Origin: an uncultured Lysobacter sp. | GTDB taxonomy: Bacteria > Pseudomonadota > Gammaproteobacteria > Xanthomonadales > Xanthomonadaceae | NCBI GenBank assembly: GCA_902805755.1 | Contig: CADCUA010000492.1 | Location: forward strand, 1 to 6,410 | DNA length: 6,410 nucleotides | Direction of reading: 5' to 3' | Shown here: positions 1 through 6,300 of the stretch, piece by piece | Layout of the letters: each line of letters starts with the position of its first letter | Numbering within the stretch: the stretch's first letter is position 1 | Made by a program: the position numbers and the translations under genes | The notes under the pieces: generated by a model | The model's input: the letters and a program-made list of their open reading frames with translations, nothing else | The model's database searches: none | What the model was told of the DNA's origin: nothing

Positions 1-527
1 GTCATCGCCCCGGTGCGCCAGAACCAGTCGATGAAGCGCTCGCTGACGCGGTGGCGCCGCAGGAAAGTTTCGGCATCGACGCCGTCGAACGCGTGTAAGT
101 CGGCCTGAGTGAGCCGCAGCACGCGCCACAATGCGCGCCGGTTCGATACCAGGTCGCGCAGCGACACCTGCGGCACCTTGAGCAGGCTGGGCAACAACGG
201 CAGCGGCGCCGGCAACGGCGCCATGTGCATCTTCAGCGGCCCGGGTCGGTCGTCGATGGTGAGGAACCTGCGCCCCTGCCAGACGACGTCATCCTGCGTG
301 CCGAGCCTCTCCAGCAATGCGAGGAAGTTGCGGTATTCCGACAGCAGGATGTGCGGGCCGATATCGACGCGGTCGCCGGTCGGCGCATGCGTCCAGCTGC
401 GCGCGCGGCCACCTGCAATCGCATCGGCTTCCAGCACCGTGACGCGCAGGCCGCGGTCGCTCAGCGCCACCGCGCAGGACAGGCCGGCGAGGCCGGCGCC
501 AATGATGATCACGTCGGTCTCGACCAT
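1..527 (-). CDS. FAD-dependent oxidoreductase, phytoene desaturase/amine oxidase type (N-terminal part, runs off window)
   Basis: About 175 residues are visible; the C-terminus lies beyond position 1. The N-terminus reads VIIIGAGLAGLSCAVAL, a Rossmann dinucleotide-binding fold with GxGxxG at residues 10-15, an acidic residue (Glu33) ending the second strand for the ribose, and GGRAR at 39-43. This layout is typical of flavin monoamine oxidases, phytoene/carotenoid desaturases and the hopanoid enzyme HpnE. The following DIGPHILLSEYRNFL (about 54-68) also resembles desaturase-like members. The ATG at 527 is chosen because an in-frame TGA lies upstream (567-569), the Rossmann strand begins five residues in, and an AGG sits 9 nt before it. 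The gene follows the RND permease by 68 bp on the same strand, so cotranscription is likely. The substrate cannot be told: the catalytic and substrate-binding half is missing. A cytosolic or membrane-associated redox enzyme acting on a hydrophobic substrate is an inference. Family assignment is firm, exact enzyme open. Confidence 0.85.
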   Translation of the reverse strand, partial: MVETDVIIIGAGLAGLSCAVALSDRGLRVTVLEADAIAGGRARSWTHAPTGDRVDIGPHILLSEYRNFLALLERLGTQDDVVWQGRRFLTIDDRPGPLKMHMAPLPAPLPLLPSLLKVPQVSLRDLVSNRRALWRVLRLTQADLHAFDGVDAETFLRRHRVSERFIDWFWRTGAM

Positions 528-595
528 GCTGTCGAGCCTGCCGGCCCGCGCGTGGCGGGCGCGTGCTCAGGCGCGAGCGCGACGGATGCCGCGGC

Positions 596-3500
596 TCATG
601 CGTGCCCGCCGACCTCGGGCGTTTCCGCTTCCAGGCGCGCCAGCTCGTGCTTCACCTTGTCCGGCGAGCTGGTGTACTTCGCGAGCAGCGCGTAGAACGC
701 CGGCACCACGAACAGCGACAGCAGCGTCGACAGCGACACGCCGAAGATCACCACCACGCCGATCGTCGCGCGACTGGCCGACCCCGGCCCGCCCGCAAGC
801 ACCAGCGGCAGCGCACCGACGACCGTCGCAAGCGACGTCATCAGGATCGGCCGCAGGCGCACCGCGGAGGATTCGACGATCGCATCGAAGATGCTCAGGC
901 CCTCGTCGCGCAATTGATTCGCGAACTCGACGATGAGGATGCCGTTCTTCGCTGCAAGCCCGACCAGCATCACGATGCCGATCTGGCTGAAGAGATTGAG
1001 CGATCCTGCGGTCAACCACAGGCCCAGCAGCGCACCGAGCACGCCCAGCGGCACCGTCAGCATGATCACGAACGGATGGATGAAGCTTTCGAACTGCGCG
1101 GCGAGCACGAGGTACACGACGAGCAGCGCAAGCGTGAATGTCAGCAGCACCGTGCCACCCGCGGCCTGGTATTCGCGCGATTCGCCCTTCCAGTCCATCT
1201 GCGCGTGATCCGGCAGCTCTTCGGCGACCGTGCGGTTCACCCACTCGATCGCCTCGCCCATCGTGTAACCCGGGGCAAGACCTGCGCTGATCGTGATCGC
1301 ACGCAGCCGGTTGAAGCGGTTGAGGCTGCCGGCCTCGGCCAGCTCCTGCAGCGTGACCAGGTTCGACAGCGGCACCAGCGCACCGTCGCGCGCGCGCACC
1401 TGGATCGCGGCGAGGTCCGCGGGCGATGCACGCGCAGTGCGGTCGGCCTGCACGATGACGTCGTATTCCTCGCCCTCGCGCACGAACGTGGTCACGCGCC
1501 GGCTGCCCATCATGGTCTCGAGCGCATGGCCGATGTCGGACACGCTCACGCCCAGGTCGGCGGCGCGTTGGCGGTTGATCTCCACGCGCATCTGCGGCCG
1601 GGTTTCCTTGTAGTCCGAATCCACGGAGAACAGCCCGGGGTTCGCTTCCATGCGCTTGATCAGCGCGTCGCGCCACTGCGCAAGATCGCTGTATTCCGGC
1701 CCGCCCAGCACGATCTGCAGCGGCTGGCCGCGGCTTCGCACCAGGCCCGTGCGCACCTGCGGATTCGCGCGCACGCCGGGCAACCGGCCCAGCTCGCCAC
1801 GCAGCGAATCCACGACTTCATTCGTGGTGATCTCGCGCTTGTCCCAGTCCTGCAGGAACACGATCACCTGCCCGGTGTGCATCTCCTCGCTCGCGCCGAA
1901 ACCGCCGGGCACGCGCGTGTTCGCGCGCTGGATCGGTTTACCCGACGCGGCATCGCCGATGTGCGGCGCCAGGATCTTCTCGACCTGGTCGATCTGCTTG
2001 ACGGTGTAATCGAAGCCCGCGCCTTCCGGCCCGACCACCGATACGAAGAACGCGCCGCGGTCTTCAGCTGGCGCCAGTTCCGACGGCACTAGCCTGATCA
2101 GGAAAAAACTTGCGGCCATCGCCGCGAGCATCAGCACGCCGAACAGCCACGGCCGTTGCACCGTGCGCACCAGGCCGCCGCGGTATGCACGGCCCAGTGC
2201 ATCGAGCCGCGCGTTGATCCAGCGCGTCACGACGTTCGACTTTTCCTCGCTGTGCGGCCGCACCAGCTTGGACGCCATCATCGGCGTCAGCGTCAGCGCG
2301 ACGAACGCCGAAATCGCCACCGCGCCCGCCAGCGCGACCGACAGCTCGCGGAACAGGCGACCGGTGTTGCCTTCCATGAAGCCGATCGGCAGGAACACCG
2401 CCACCAGCACCGCGGTCGTGGCAATGACCGCGAACGCGACCTGCTTGGTGCCACGCGTGGCGGCGACCAGTCGCGGCTCGCCGAGATCCGCCCGGCGTTG
2501 GATGTTCTCCAGCACCACGATCGCGTCATCGACCACCAGGCCGATGCACAGCACCAGCGCGAGCAGCGTCATCAGGTTGATCGTGTAACCGAACGCATAC
2601 AGCGGAATGAACGCCGCGATCAGGCACACGGGCACCGTGAGTGCGGGCACCAGCGCCGCGCGCAGGCTGCCCAGGAACAGCCAGATCACGATCAGTACCA
2701 GCACGATCGCCTCGACCAGCGTGTGGTAGACGCGCTCGACCGACGCTTCGATGAAGACCGTGGTGTCGAACGCGACGAAGATGTCCGTGCCCTGCGGCAG
2801 CGAGGGCTGGATGCGCTCGGCCTCTGCGCGCACCGCGCGCGCGACGTCCAGGCTGTTCGCGGTGGACGTCTTGACGATACCCAGGCCAATGTTCGGCTCG
2901 CCATTGCTGCGGTAATACGCGCGACGCTCGGCTGATGCGAGCTCGACCTTCGCGACGTCGCCCAGGCGCACCACGTAGCCGGCTTCGCCCTTCGTCAGCG
3001 GGATCTGCGCGAAGTCCTGCGCGGAGGTATAGCCACGCGCGACGCGCAACGTGAAGTCGCGCGTGCCGGACTCGATGCGCCCGGCCGGCAGCTCGACGTT
3101 CTCGCTGCGCAGCGCGTTCTCGACCTCGGTGACGGTGATGCCGCGCGAGGCGAGCGCGTCTCGGTCCAGCCACACGCGCATCGCATAGCGCTGCTGCCCG
3201 CCCACGCGCACCTGGGCGACGCCGTCCAGGCTGGACAGCCGGTCGACCACGTAGCGCTCGGCGTAATCGGTGAGCTGCAGCGTGTCCATCTGCCGGCTGC
3301 TCATGTTGAGCCAGAGGATGACCTCCGAATCGCTCTCGACCTTCTCGATCTCCGGCGCGTCGGCCTCCTCGGGCAGGCGGTCGGCGACGCGGCTGACCGC
3401 GTCGCGCACATCGTTCGCGGCCGCTTCGATCTCGCGCGCGAGCGTGAATTCGATGCTGATTGAAGAGCGCCCGTTGACGCTGCGCGACTCGATCGTCTCG

Positions 3501-3730
3501 ATGCCTTCGATGCCGGCCAGCGCGTCCTCCAGCACCTGCGTGATGCGCGTTTCGACCACGCCGGCCGATGCGCCGGGATAACCGACGTCGACCGACACCA
3601 CGGGCGGATCGATCGCCGGCAGCTCGCGCAGCGTCAGCCGCGAATACGCCATCACGCCGAGCACGATCAGCAGCAGGCTCATCACGGCCGCGAACACCGG
3701 CCGGCGGATGGAGAGATCGGACAGGCTCAT
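596..3730 (-). CDS. RND multidrug efflux permease, HAE1 family (AcrB/MexB-like inner-membrane pump)
   Basis: This 1044-residue protein has the full length of an HAE1 pump. It is the inner-membrane, proton-driven part of a tripartite exporter. The N-terminus MSLSDLSIRRPVFAAVM with the first membrane helix (about 9-29) is standard. A large periplasmic loop follows, then membrane helices around 334-490, a seventh near 528-547, a second periplasmic loop opening with PAEDRGAFF (about 554-562), and the last helices at 860-1018. The proton-relay aspartates are present as Asp401-Asp402 in LVVDDAIVVLEN, and the partner lysine is Lys928 in GLAAKNGILIVEFA. The pump therefore looks functional. I use the ATG at 3730. 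A GTG at 3739 would add three residues but leaves almost no room for its Shine-Dalgarno sequence; GGCGGG lies 8 nt before the ATG. It follows the adaptor by 55 bp and is linked to it by a short coupled frame. Substrate range cannot be read from sequence. Confidence 0.97.
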   Translation of the reverse strand: MSLSDLSIRRPVFAAVMSLLLIVLGVMAYSRLTLRELPAIDPPVVSVDVGYPGASAGVVETRITQVLEDALAGIEGIETIESRSVNGRSSISIEFTLAREIEAAANDVRDAVSRVADRLPEEADAPEIEKVESDSEVILWLNMSSRQMDTLQLTDYAERYVVDRLSSLDGVAQVRVGGQQRYAMRVWLDRDALASRGITVTEVENALRSENVELPAGRIESGTRDFTLRVARGYTSAQDFAQIPLTKGEAGYVVRLGDVAKVELASAERRAYYRSNGEPNIGLGIVKTSTANSLDVARAVRAEAERIQPSLPQGTDIFVAFDTTVFIEASVERVYHTLVEAIVLVLIVIWLFLGSLRAALVPALTVPVCLIAAFIPLYAFGYTINLMTLLALVLCIGLVVDDAIVVLENIQRRADLGEPRLVAATRGTKQVAFAVIATTAVLVAVFLPIGFMEGNTGRLFRELSVALAGAVAISAFVALTLTPMMASKLVRPHSEEKSNVVTRWINARLDALGRAYRGGLVRTVQRPWLFGVLMLAAMAASFFLIRLVPSELAPAEDRGAFFVSVVGPEGAGFDYTVKQIDQVEKILAPHIGDAASGKPIQRANTRVPGGFGASEEMHTGQVIVFLQDWDKREITTNEVVDSLRGELGRLPGVRANPQVRTGLVRSRGQPLQIVLGGPEYSDLAQWRDALIKRMEANPGLFSVDSDYKETRPQMRVEINRQRAADLGVSVSDIGHALETMMGSRRVTTFVREGEEYDVIVQADRTARASPADLAAIQVRARDGALVPLSNLVTLQELAEAGSLNRFNRLRAITISAGLAPGYTMGEAIEWVNRTVAEELPDHAQMDWKGESREYQAAGGTVLLTFTLALLVVYLVLAAQFESFIHPFVIMLTVPLGVLGALLGLWLTAGSLNLFSQIGIVMLVGLAAKNGILIVEFANQLRDEGLSIFDAIVESSAVRLRPILMTSLATVVGALPLVLAGGPGSASRATIGVVVIFGVSLSTLLSLFVVPAFYALLAKYTSSPDKVKHELARLEAETPEVGGHA

Positions 3731-3789
3731 ACCGTGCACCCGCCTTCGATCACGCTACGGGCGAGGCGCCGCGCCGCGGGACCGCTCAT
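3727..3789 (-). other. Possible 20-codon coupling ORF between adaptor and permease
   Basis: Reading leftward, the adaptor ends in ATGA, so its TGA (3786-3788) overlaps an ATG (3787-3789). That ATG opens 20 codons, starting MSGPAARRL and ending GGCTV. Its own TGA (3727-3729) overlaps the permease ATG (3728-3730), again as ATGA. The peptide is basic and not hydrophobic, so it is unlike small membrane partners of RND pumps. The likely role, if any, is to carry terminating ribosomes across the 55-bp gap so that adaptor and permease are made in step. No strong Shine-Dalgarno sequence precedes it. A frame this short can be open by chance; the overlap at both ends is what supports it. Confidence 0.35.
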
Positions 3790-4913
3790 CGCGCACCCGC
3801 GGCCTGCGCCGCGCGCTCGGGCGCGGGTTTCTCGCCGGCTTCGACGATCTTCGCGCCCGGGCGCAGCTTGCCGGTGCCGTCCACGACGATGCGGTCGCCC
3901 GACTTCAGGCCTTCGGTGATCTCGGCGCGCCCTTCCTGTCGCGTACCGATGCGCACGTCCGCACGCTCGACGCTGCCGTCCGCGGTCACGCGGAAAACAT
4001 ACGAATCCTTGCCCACCTGCACCACGGCGATTTCCGGCACCAGCAGCGCCTTGCGCTCCTGCTGCGACAGCGTCACCTGCACCAGCATGCCGGGGCGCAA
4101 CGCGCGGTCCGCATTCGGAAAATCGCCGCGCACTGTCACCGAACGCGTGGCCGCATCGATGCGCGCATCGACGATGTCGACGAGGCCATCGAACGTGCGG
4201 CCGGGGTAGGCGGCGGCCGTGCCGGTCAGGCGCTGACCCGCGGCAACGTCCGCCAAACGCGCTTCGGGGACCGGGAAGTCCACATACACGCGCGCGGTGT
4301 CGTCCAGCGTCGCGATCGCCGTACCCGGCGTGACCAGCGTGCCGGGGCTCACCTGGCGCAACCCGAGCACGCCAGAGAACGGCGCGCGCACGGTGCGGTC
4401 GCCGAGCTGCGCACGCACCTGCGCGACACGCGCGCGGGCCGAATCGCGCGCAGCGCGCTGGGTGTCGAGCTGTGAGCGGGCAATCAGCTGCTGCGCCGCG
4501 AGTTCGCTCTGGCGCTGGTACAGGCGCTCGGCCTCGTTCGCGGCGGCTTGCGCTTCGGCAAGCTCCGCCTGCTGCGCCTGCCCGCTCAGCGTGACCAGCG
4601 GCGCGCCCGCGCGCACCACGTCACCACTGTCGAAATGCACGCGCTGGACGGTCTCGCTGACCTTCGCCGTGAGGGTGACCGACTCGCGCGCCTGCACCGT
4701 GCCAAGCGCCTGCACCGTGTCGGCGAACGTGGCCGGTTGCAGCCGCAGCGTGGTGACCGGCACCGGGCGGTCGCCGCCCGGGCCACCAGGGCCCCCGGGG
4801 CCGCCACGACCGCCGCCACCGGCCTCCGCACCTGCTTGCGGCTTTGCGCAACCGGCCACGAAGGCCAGAGCGATCATGGCGATCAGGACAGGACGACGGG
4901 GCGCGCGATGCAT
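3786..4913 (-). CDS. RND efflux periplasmic adaptor (membrane fusion protein), lipoprotein
   Basis: This 375-residue HlyD/AcrA-type adaptor links the inner-membrane pump to an outer-membrane channel. It begins with a lipoprotein signal: MHRAPRR, a hydrophobic stretch, then the lipobox FVAGC with Cys22 as the acylated residue. A Gly/Pro-rich linker follows (32-47). The first lipoyl half is about 66-110, with SGDVVRAGAPLVTL. A long Ala/Gln-rich alpha-helical hairpin spans about 112-170, and the second lipoyl half, VRAPFSGVLGLRQVSPG, is at 175-191. The beta-barrel is about 205-285 (RPGM at 273-276) and the membrane-proximal domain about 290-358. An in-frame ATG at 4964 would add 17 residues (MIQPALDC onward). 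I prefer 4913 because it places the basic n-region of the signal at the start and has a GGA 7 nt upstream. The permease follows directly, so the two proteins should be partners. No outer-membrane factor gene is visible. Confidence 0.95.
   Translation of the reverse strand: MHRAPRRPVLIAMIALAFVAGCAKPQAGAEAGGGGRGGPGGPGGPGGDRPVPVTTLRLQPATFADTVQALGTVQARESVTLTAKVSETVQRVHFDSGDVVRAGAPLVTLSGQAQQAELAEAQAAANEAERLYQRQSELAAQQLIARSQLDTQRAARDSARARVAQVRAQLGDRTVRAPFSGVLGLRQVSPGTLVTPGTAIATLDDTARVYVDFPVPEARLADVAAGQRLTGTAAAYPGRTFDGLVDIVDARIDAATRSVTVRGDFPNADRALRPGMLVQVTLSQQERKALLVPEIAVVQVGKDSYVFRVTADGSVERADVRIGTRQEGRAEITEGLKSGDRIVVDGTGKLRPGAKIVEAGEKPAPERAAQAAGAR
4773..4805 (-). repeat. Gly-Gly-Pro repeat in the adaptor linker
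   Basis: Adaptor residues 37-47 read GGPGGPGGPGG, three GGP units plus GG, preceded by AGGGGR. It sits between the lipidated cysteine and the folded domain, where other adaptors have a short flexible tether. The codons are a nearly pure G/C tract (GGC/GGG/CCC/CCT/CCA), so repeat number could vary by slippage. Expected role: a flexible or extended spacer from the membrane. Confidence 0.8.
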
Positions 4914-4942
4914 GCGGCGTTCCGGAAACGGGGCGGATCGGC

Positions 4943-4948
4943 AGTCTA
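4943..4948 (-). promoter_or_regulatory. Weak candidate -10 box for the adaptor-permease operon
   Basis: Reading leftward, TAGACT matches four of six positions of the sigma-70 -10 consensus and would place transcription start about 20-25 nt before the adaptor ATG. No convincing -35 box lies 16-18 nt upstream; the sequence there is near CGGGAT. I found no clear operator palindrome in 4914-5113. This is the best candidate rather than a secure call. Confidence 0.2.
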
Positions 4949-5356
4949 GCGCCGGCTGTATCACGATCCCGTAGCCCGATCTGGCGGGCCGAAACTGACC
5001 GGAGTGAAAACGGTAGCGCTGGATCGGCTATCGTGGCTCGACAGGAAGCGTGACCTGGCGCACGATCTAGGTGTGACGGGCCTACGCCGCCGCCTTTCCC
5101 GAGCACGCCGACCATGAGCTTCGATGACCTCCTCGACAACATCGGTCATGCGCACACCGCGGGCCTGCGATGCGCGGTGGCAACGCTTGTGCACGGCACT
5201 GACGGGATAGATGGTGGGAAGTCGCGTGCCACGGACGCGACGCCTTCAACCGTGCACGCGCCGCGGACGCGCCGCGCGTGCCGGTGGACTGCCTCGCGCC
5301 GCGCGCCGTGCAGGTCCGACCGGACCCGCCGGCTGCGTGGGCTGCCGCGTTCGGGA

Positions 5357-5386
5357 CCCGGGGCAATGGGCGTCACGGGCCCCGGG
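5357..5386. repeat. 8-bp G/C inverted repeat (possible hairpin)
   Basis: CCCGGGGC at 5357-5364 pairs perfectly with GCCCCGGG at 5379-5386, leaving a 14-nt loop. The stem is all G/C and should be stable. No T-run follows on either strand, so it is not a classical terminator. It lies about 15 bp before the C-terminal cysteine synthase remnant, near where the internal deletion should end. Confidence 0.6.
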
Positions 5387-5513
5387 CGGCCCAGGTGCGT
5401 ATCGATCAATCCTCCCTGCTCGCGATGCTCCCGGACACGGGCGAGCGTTATTTCTCCACATCCCTTTGCGAAGACATCGGCGAAGGTACGGACGACGACC
5501 GGCCCTGTGGGTC

Positions 5514-5521
5514 GGAAGGAG
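5514..5521 (+). promoter_or_regulatory. Strong Shine-Dalgarno site that fixes the macrodomain start
   Basis: GGAAGGAG contains AAGGAG and ends 7 nt before the ATG at 5529. It decides the start: the frame is open further upstream, back to an ATG at 5211, but that stretch is low-complexity, basic and without a comparable site. The site lies inside the end of the cysteine synthase remnant, whose frame overlaps the macrodomain gene by 16 nt. Confidence 0.85.
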
Positions 5522-5528
5522 CTTGCAA

Positions 5529-6107
5529 ATGGGTATTGAAGTGATCCAGGGCGACATCACCGTCGTCGCCGCCGACGCGATCGTCAACGCGGCCAACGAG
5601 ACGCTGCTCGGCGGTAGTGGCGTCGACGGCGCAATCCACCGCGCCTCCGGCCCGGGCCTGCTGGCCGAATGCCGCAAGCTTCCCGAGATCGAGCCCGGTG
5701 TCCGGTGCCGCACCGGTGATGCACGCATCACCAGCGCCCATCGCATGCTTGCCCGATTCGTGATCCATACCGTCGGACCGGTCTGGCAGGGAGGCGAATC
5801 CGGCGAGGCCGAGCTGCTGGCCCAGTGCTACCGCAGCTGCCTGGAACTGGCCGAGCACCACAAGATCAATTCCATTGCGTTTCCGGCGCTCAGCTGCGGC
5901 GCGTACGGTTATCCGGCCGAGCAGGCGGCACGCATCGCGGTCGCGGAAGTGCATGCCTGGAAAGACGCGCACTCGCGGCCGACGCGCGTGATCTTCTGTT
6001 GTCCCGACCGCGCAATGGCCGAGTTGTACCGGGCCGAACTCGAAGGTGGCGCAGGATCGCCGCGCTTCGTCGCCGACCCCGCGCCCGGTATCCGTCGCTC
6101 GCTGTAG
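5529..6107 (+). CDS. ymdB: Macrodomain protein, YmdB-like O-acetyl-ADP-ribose deacetylase
   Basis: This 192-residue protein is close to E. coli YmdB (MacroD type) along most of its length. Family members bind ADP-ribose and remove the acetyl group from O-acetyl-ADP-ribose in the cytoplasm; relatives also remove ADP-ribose from acidic residues, and E. coli YmdB inhibits RNase III. Visible motifs are QGDIT (7-11), VNAANETLLGGSGVDGAIH (19-37), GDARIT (63-68), HTVGPVW (80-86) and FPALSCGAYGYP (118-129). Asn23 and Asp33, matching the catalytic-site Asn and Asp of YmdB, and Tyr126 in the ribose loop are kept, so activity is likely. The last 20 or so residues, from GGAGSP, form a Pro/Arg-containing tail that looks unstructured. 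Start 5529 rests on the AAGGAG site and the immediate GIEVIQGDIT strand. It runs convergently toward a KptA-like gene, another ADP-ribose-linked enzyme. The family is certain; the physiological substrate is not. Confidence 0.95.
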   Translation: MGIEVIQGDITVVAADAIVNAANETLLGGSGVDGAIHRASGPGLLAECRKLPEIEPGVRCRTGDARITSAHRMLARFVIHTVGPVWQGGESGEAELLAQCYRSCLELAEHHKINSIAFPALSCGAYGYPAEQAARIAVAEVHAWKDAHSRPTRVIFCCPDRAMAELYRAELEGGAGSPRFVADPAPGIRRSL

Positions 6108-6171
6108 CGGTCGCGCGGGCCCGGTTGCGGTCGCTCGCCAGCGAACGAGGATGACTGCCCGCCGTGCTGCA

Positions 6172-6225
6172 CCGCGCATGCCTGCGATGAATGGCGAATC
6201 CGCATTGCCCCGCGCATGCATGCGA
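6172..6225. repeat. Direct repeat of CCGCGCATGCnTGCGA, second copy extending into a palindrome
   Basis: CCGCGCATGCCTGCGA at 6172-6187 recurs as CCGCGCATGCATGCGA at 6210-6225, 15 of 16 bases identical and 38 bp apart. The second copy contains the perfect 12-bp palindrome CGCATGCATGCG (6213-6224). It lies between two converging genes, so an intergenic repeat or protein-binding site is possible; no known element is recognised. Confidence 0.6.
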
Positions 6226-6246
6226 CCGCAATAAAGCGGTCAGCAT
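6220..6246. terminator. Hairpin between converging genes, possible bidirectional terminator
   Basis: The left arm ATGCGACCGC (6220-6229) pairs over all 10 bases with the right arm GCGGTC-A-GCAT (6236-6246), with one bulged A at 6242 and a loop of AATAAA. It sits about 110 bp after the macrodomain stop and 55 bp after the end of the leftward KptA-like gene. No U-tract follows on either strand, so factor-independent termination is doubtful. Position and stem strength are the support. Its left arm overlaps the 12-bp palindrome, so the two structures would compete. Confidence 0.35.
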
Positions 6247-6262
6247 CAAAGCGCGTAATCAC

Positions 6263-6290
6263 GAGGCGCGGGTTTTAGAAGACACGCCTC
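6263..6290. repeat. 6-bp inverted repeat just past the KptA-like stop
   Basis: GAGGCG at 6263-6268 pairs with CGCCTC at 6285-6290 around a 16-nt loop containing GGTTTTAGAAG. For the leftward gene, which ends at 6301, this lies 11 nt past the stop, where a terminator would be expected. The stem is short and no clean T-run follows, so it is a weak candidate. Confidence 0.2.
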
Positions 6291-6300
6291 TTGCGCAGGG

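Larger units (their letters stand above)
5114..5544 (+). pseudogene. Decayed cysteine synthase-like gene (N- and C-terminal remnants, internal deletion and frame change)
   Basis: From 5114 one frame reads MSFDDLLDNIGHAHTAGL. This resembles the N-terminus of PLP-dependent cysteine synthase/cystathionine beta-synthase proteins, typically LLDNIGHTPLVRL. A +1 slip after GH would even restore the TP. From about 5401, in another frame, comes LLAMLPDTGERYFST followed by SLCEDIGEGTD, close to the family's C-terminal signature (LPDTGERYLSTPLFEDI). That frame stops at 5544. The two pieces are in the right order on one strand, but only about 430 bp apart, where an intact enzyme needs over 900 bp. The substrate and PLP-lysine region (normally NPGGSVKDR) and the glycine-rich phosphate loop are not seen. 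The middle (about 5170-5400) is unrecognisable in all three + frames. No good Shine-Dalgarno sequence precedes 5114. The C-terminal match is strong and the N-terminal one moderate; a chance N-terminal match is the main alternative. No active enzyme is expected. Confidence 0.6.

Noticed and set aside
567..1676. 369-codon leftward frame offset from the permease
   Set aside because: Same strand but shifted frame; the translation is low-complexity Arg/Ala/Gly and it overlaps conserved permease sequence.
563..2092. 509-codon open frame on the + strand, antisense to the permease
   Set aside because: It is His/Arg/Gln-rich with no recognisable domain and lies wholly inside the permease, whose length, motifs and membrane helices are all convincing. 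Long antisense frames are common in GC-rich genes.
3728..3739. GTG start for the permease, three residues upstream
   Set aside because: The purine-rich stretch is too close to this GTG, and HAE1 pumps usually begin within a few residues of the IRRP motif, as the ATG at 3730 does.
4914..4964. ATG 17 codons upstream of the chosen adaptor start
   Set aside because: It would bury the basic n-region and lipoprotein signal behind a polar stretch (MIQPALDC), spoiling the signal peptide.
5146..5409. Leftward open frames over the cysteine synthase remnant
   Set aside because: The translations are Arg/Pro-rich without any recognisable family or Shine-Dalgarno site, as expected from GC-rich noncoding DNA.
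5211..5528. N-terminal extension of the macrodomain protein from an upstream ATG
   Set aside because: The extra 106 residues are Arg/Pro/Ala-rich with no domain. A strong AAGGAG lies 7 nt before the ATG at 5529, where the conserved fold begins.
6131..6144. Small hairpin TCGCT-CGCC-AGCGA after the macrodomain stop
   Set aside because: Only five pairs and no following T-run; such short stems are expected often at this base composition.
5448..6221. 257-codon leftward frame opposite the macrodomain gene
   Set aside because: It is antisense to a clearly conserved macrodomain protein and shows no motifs of its own.
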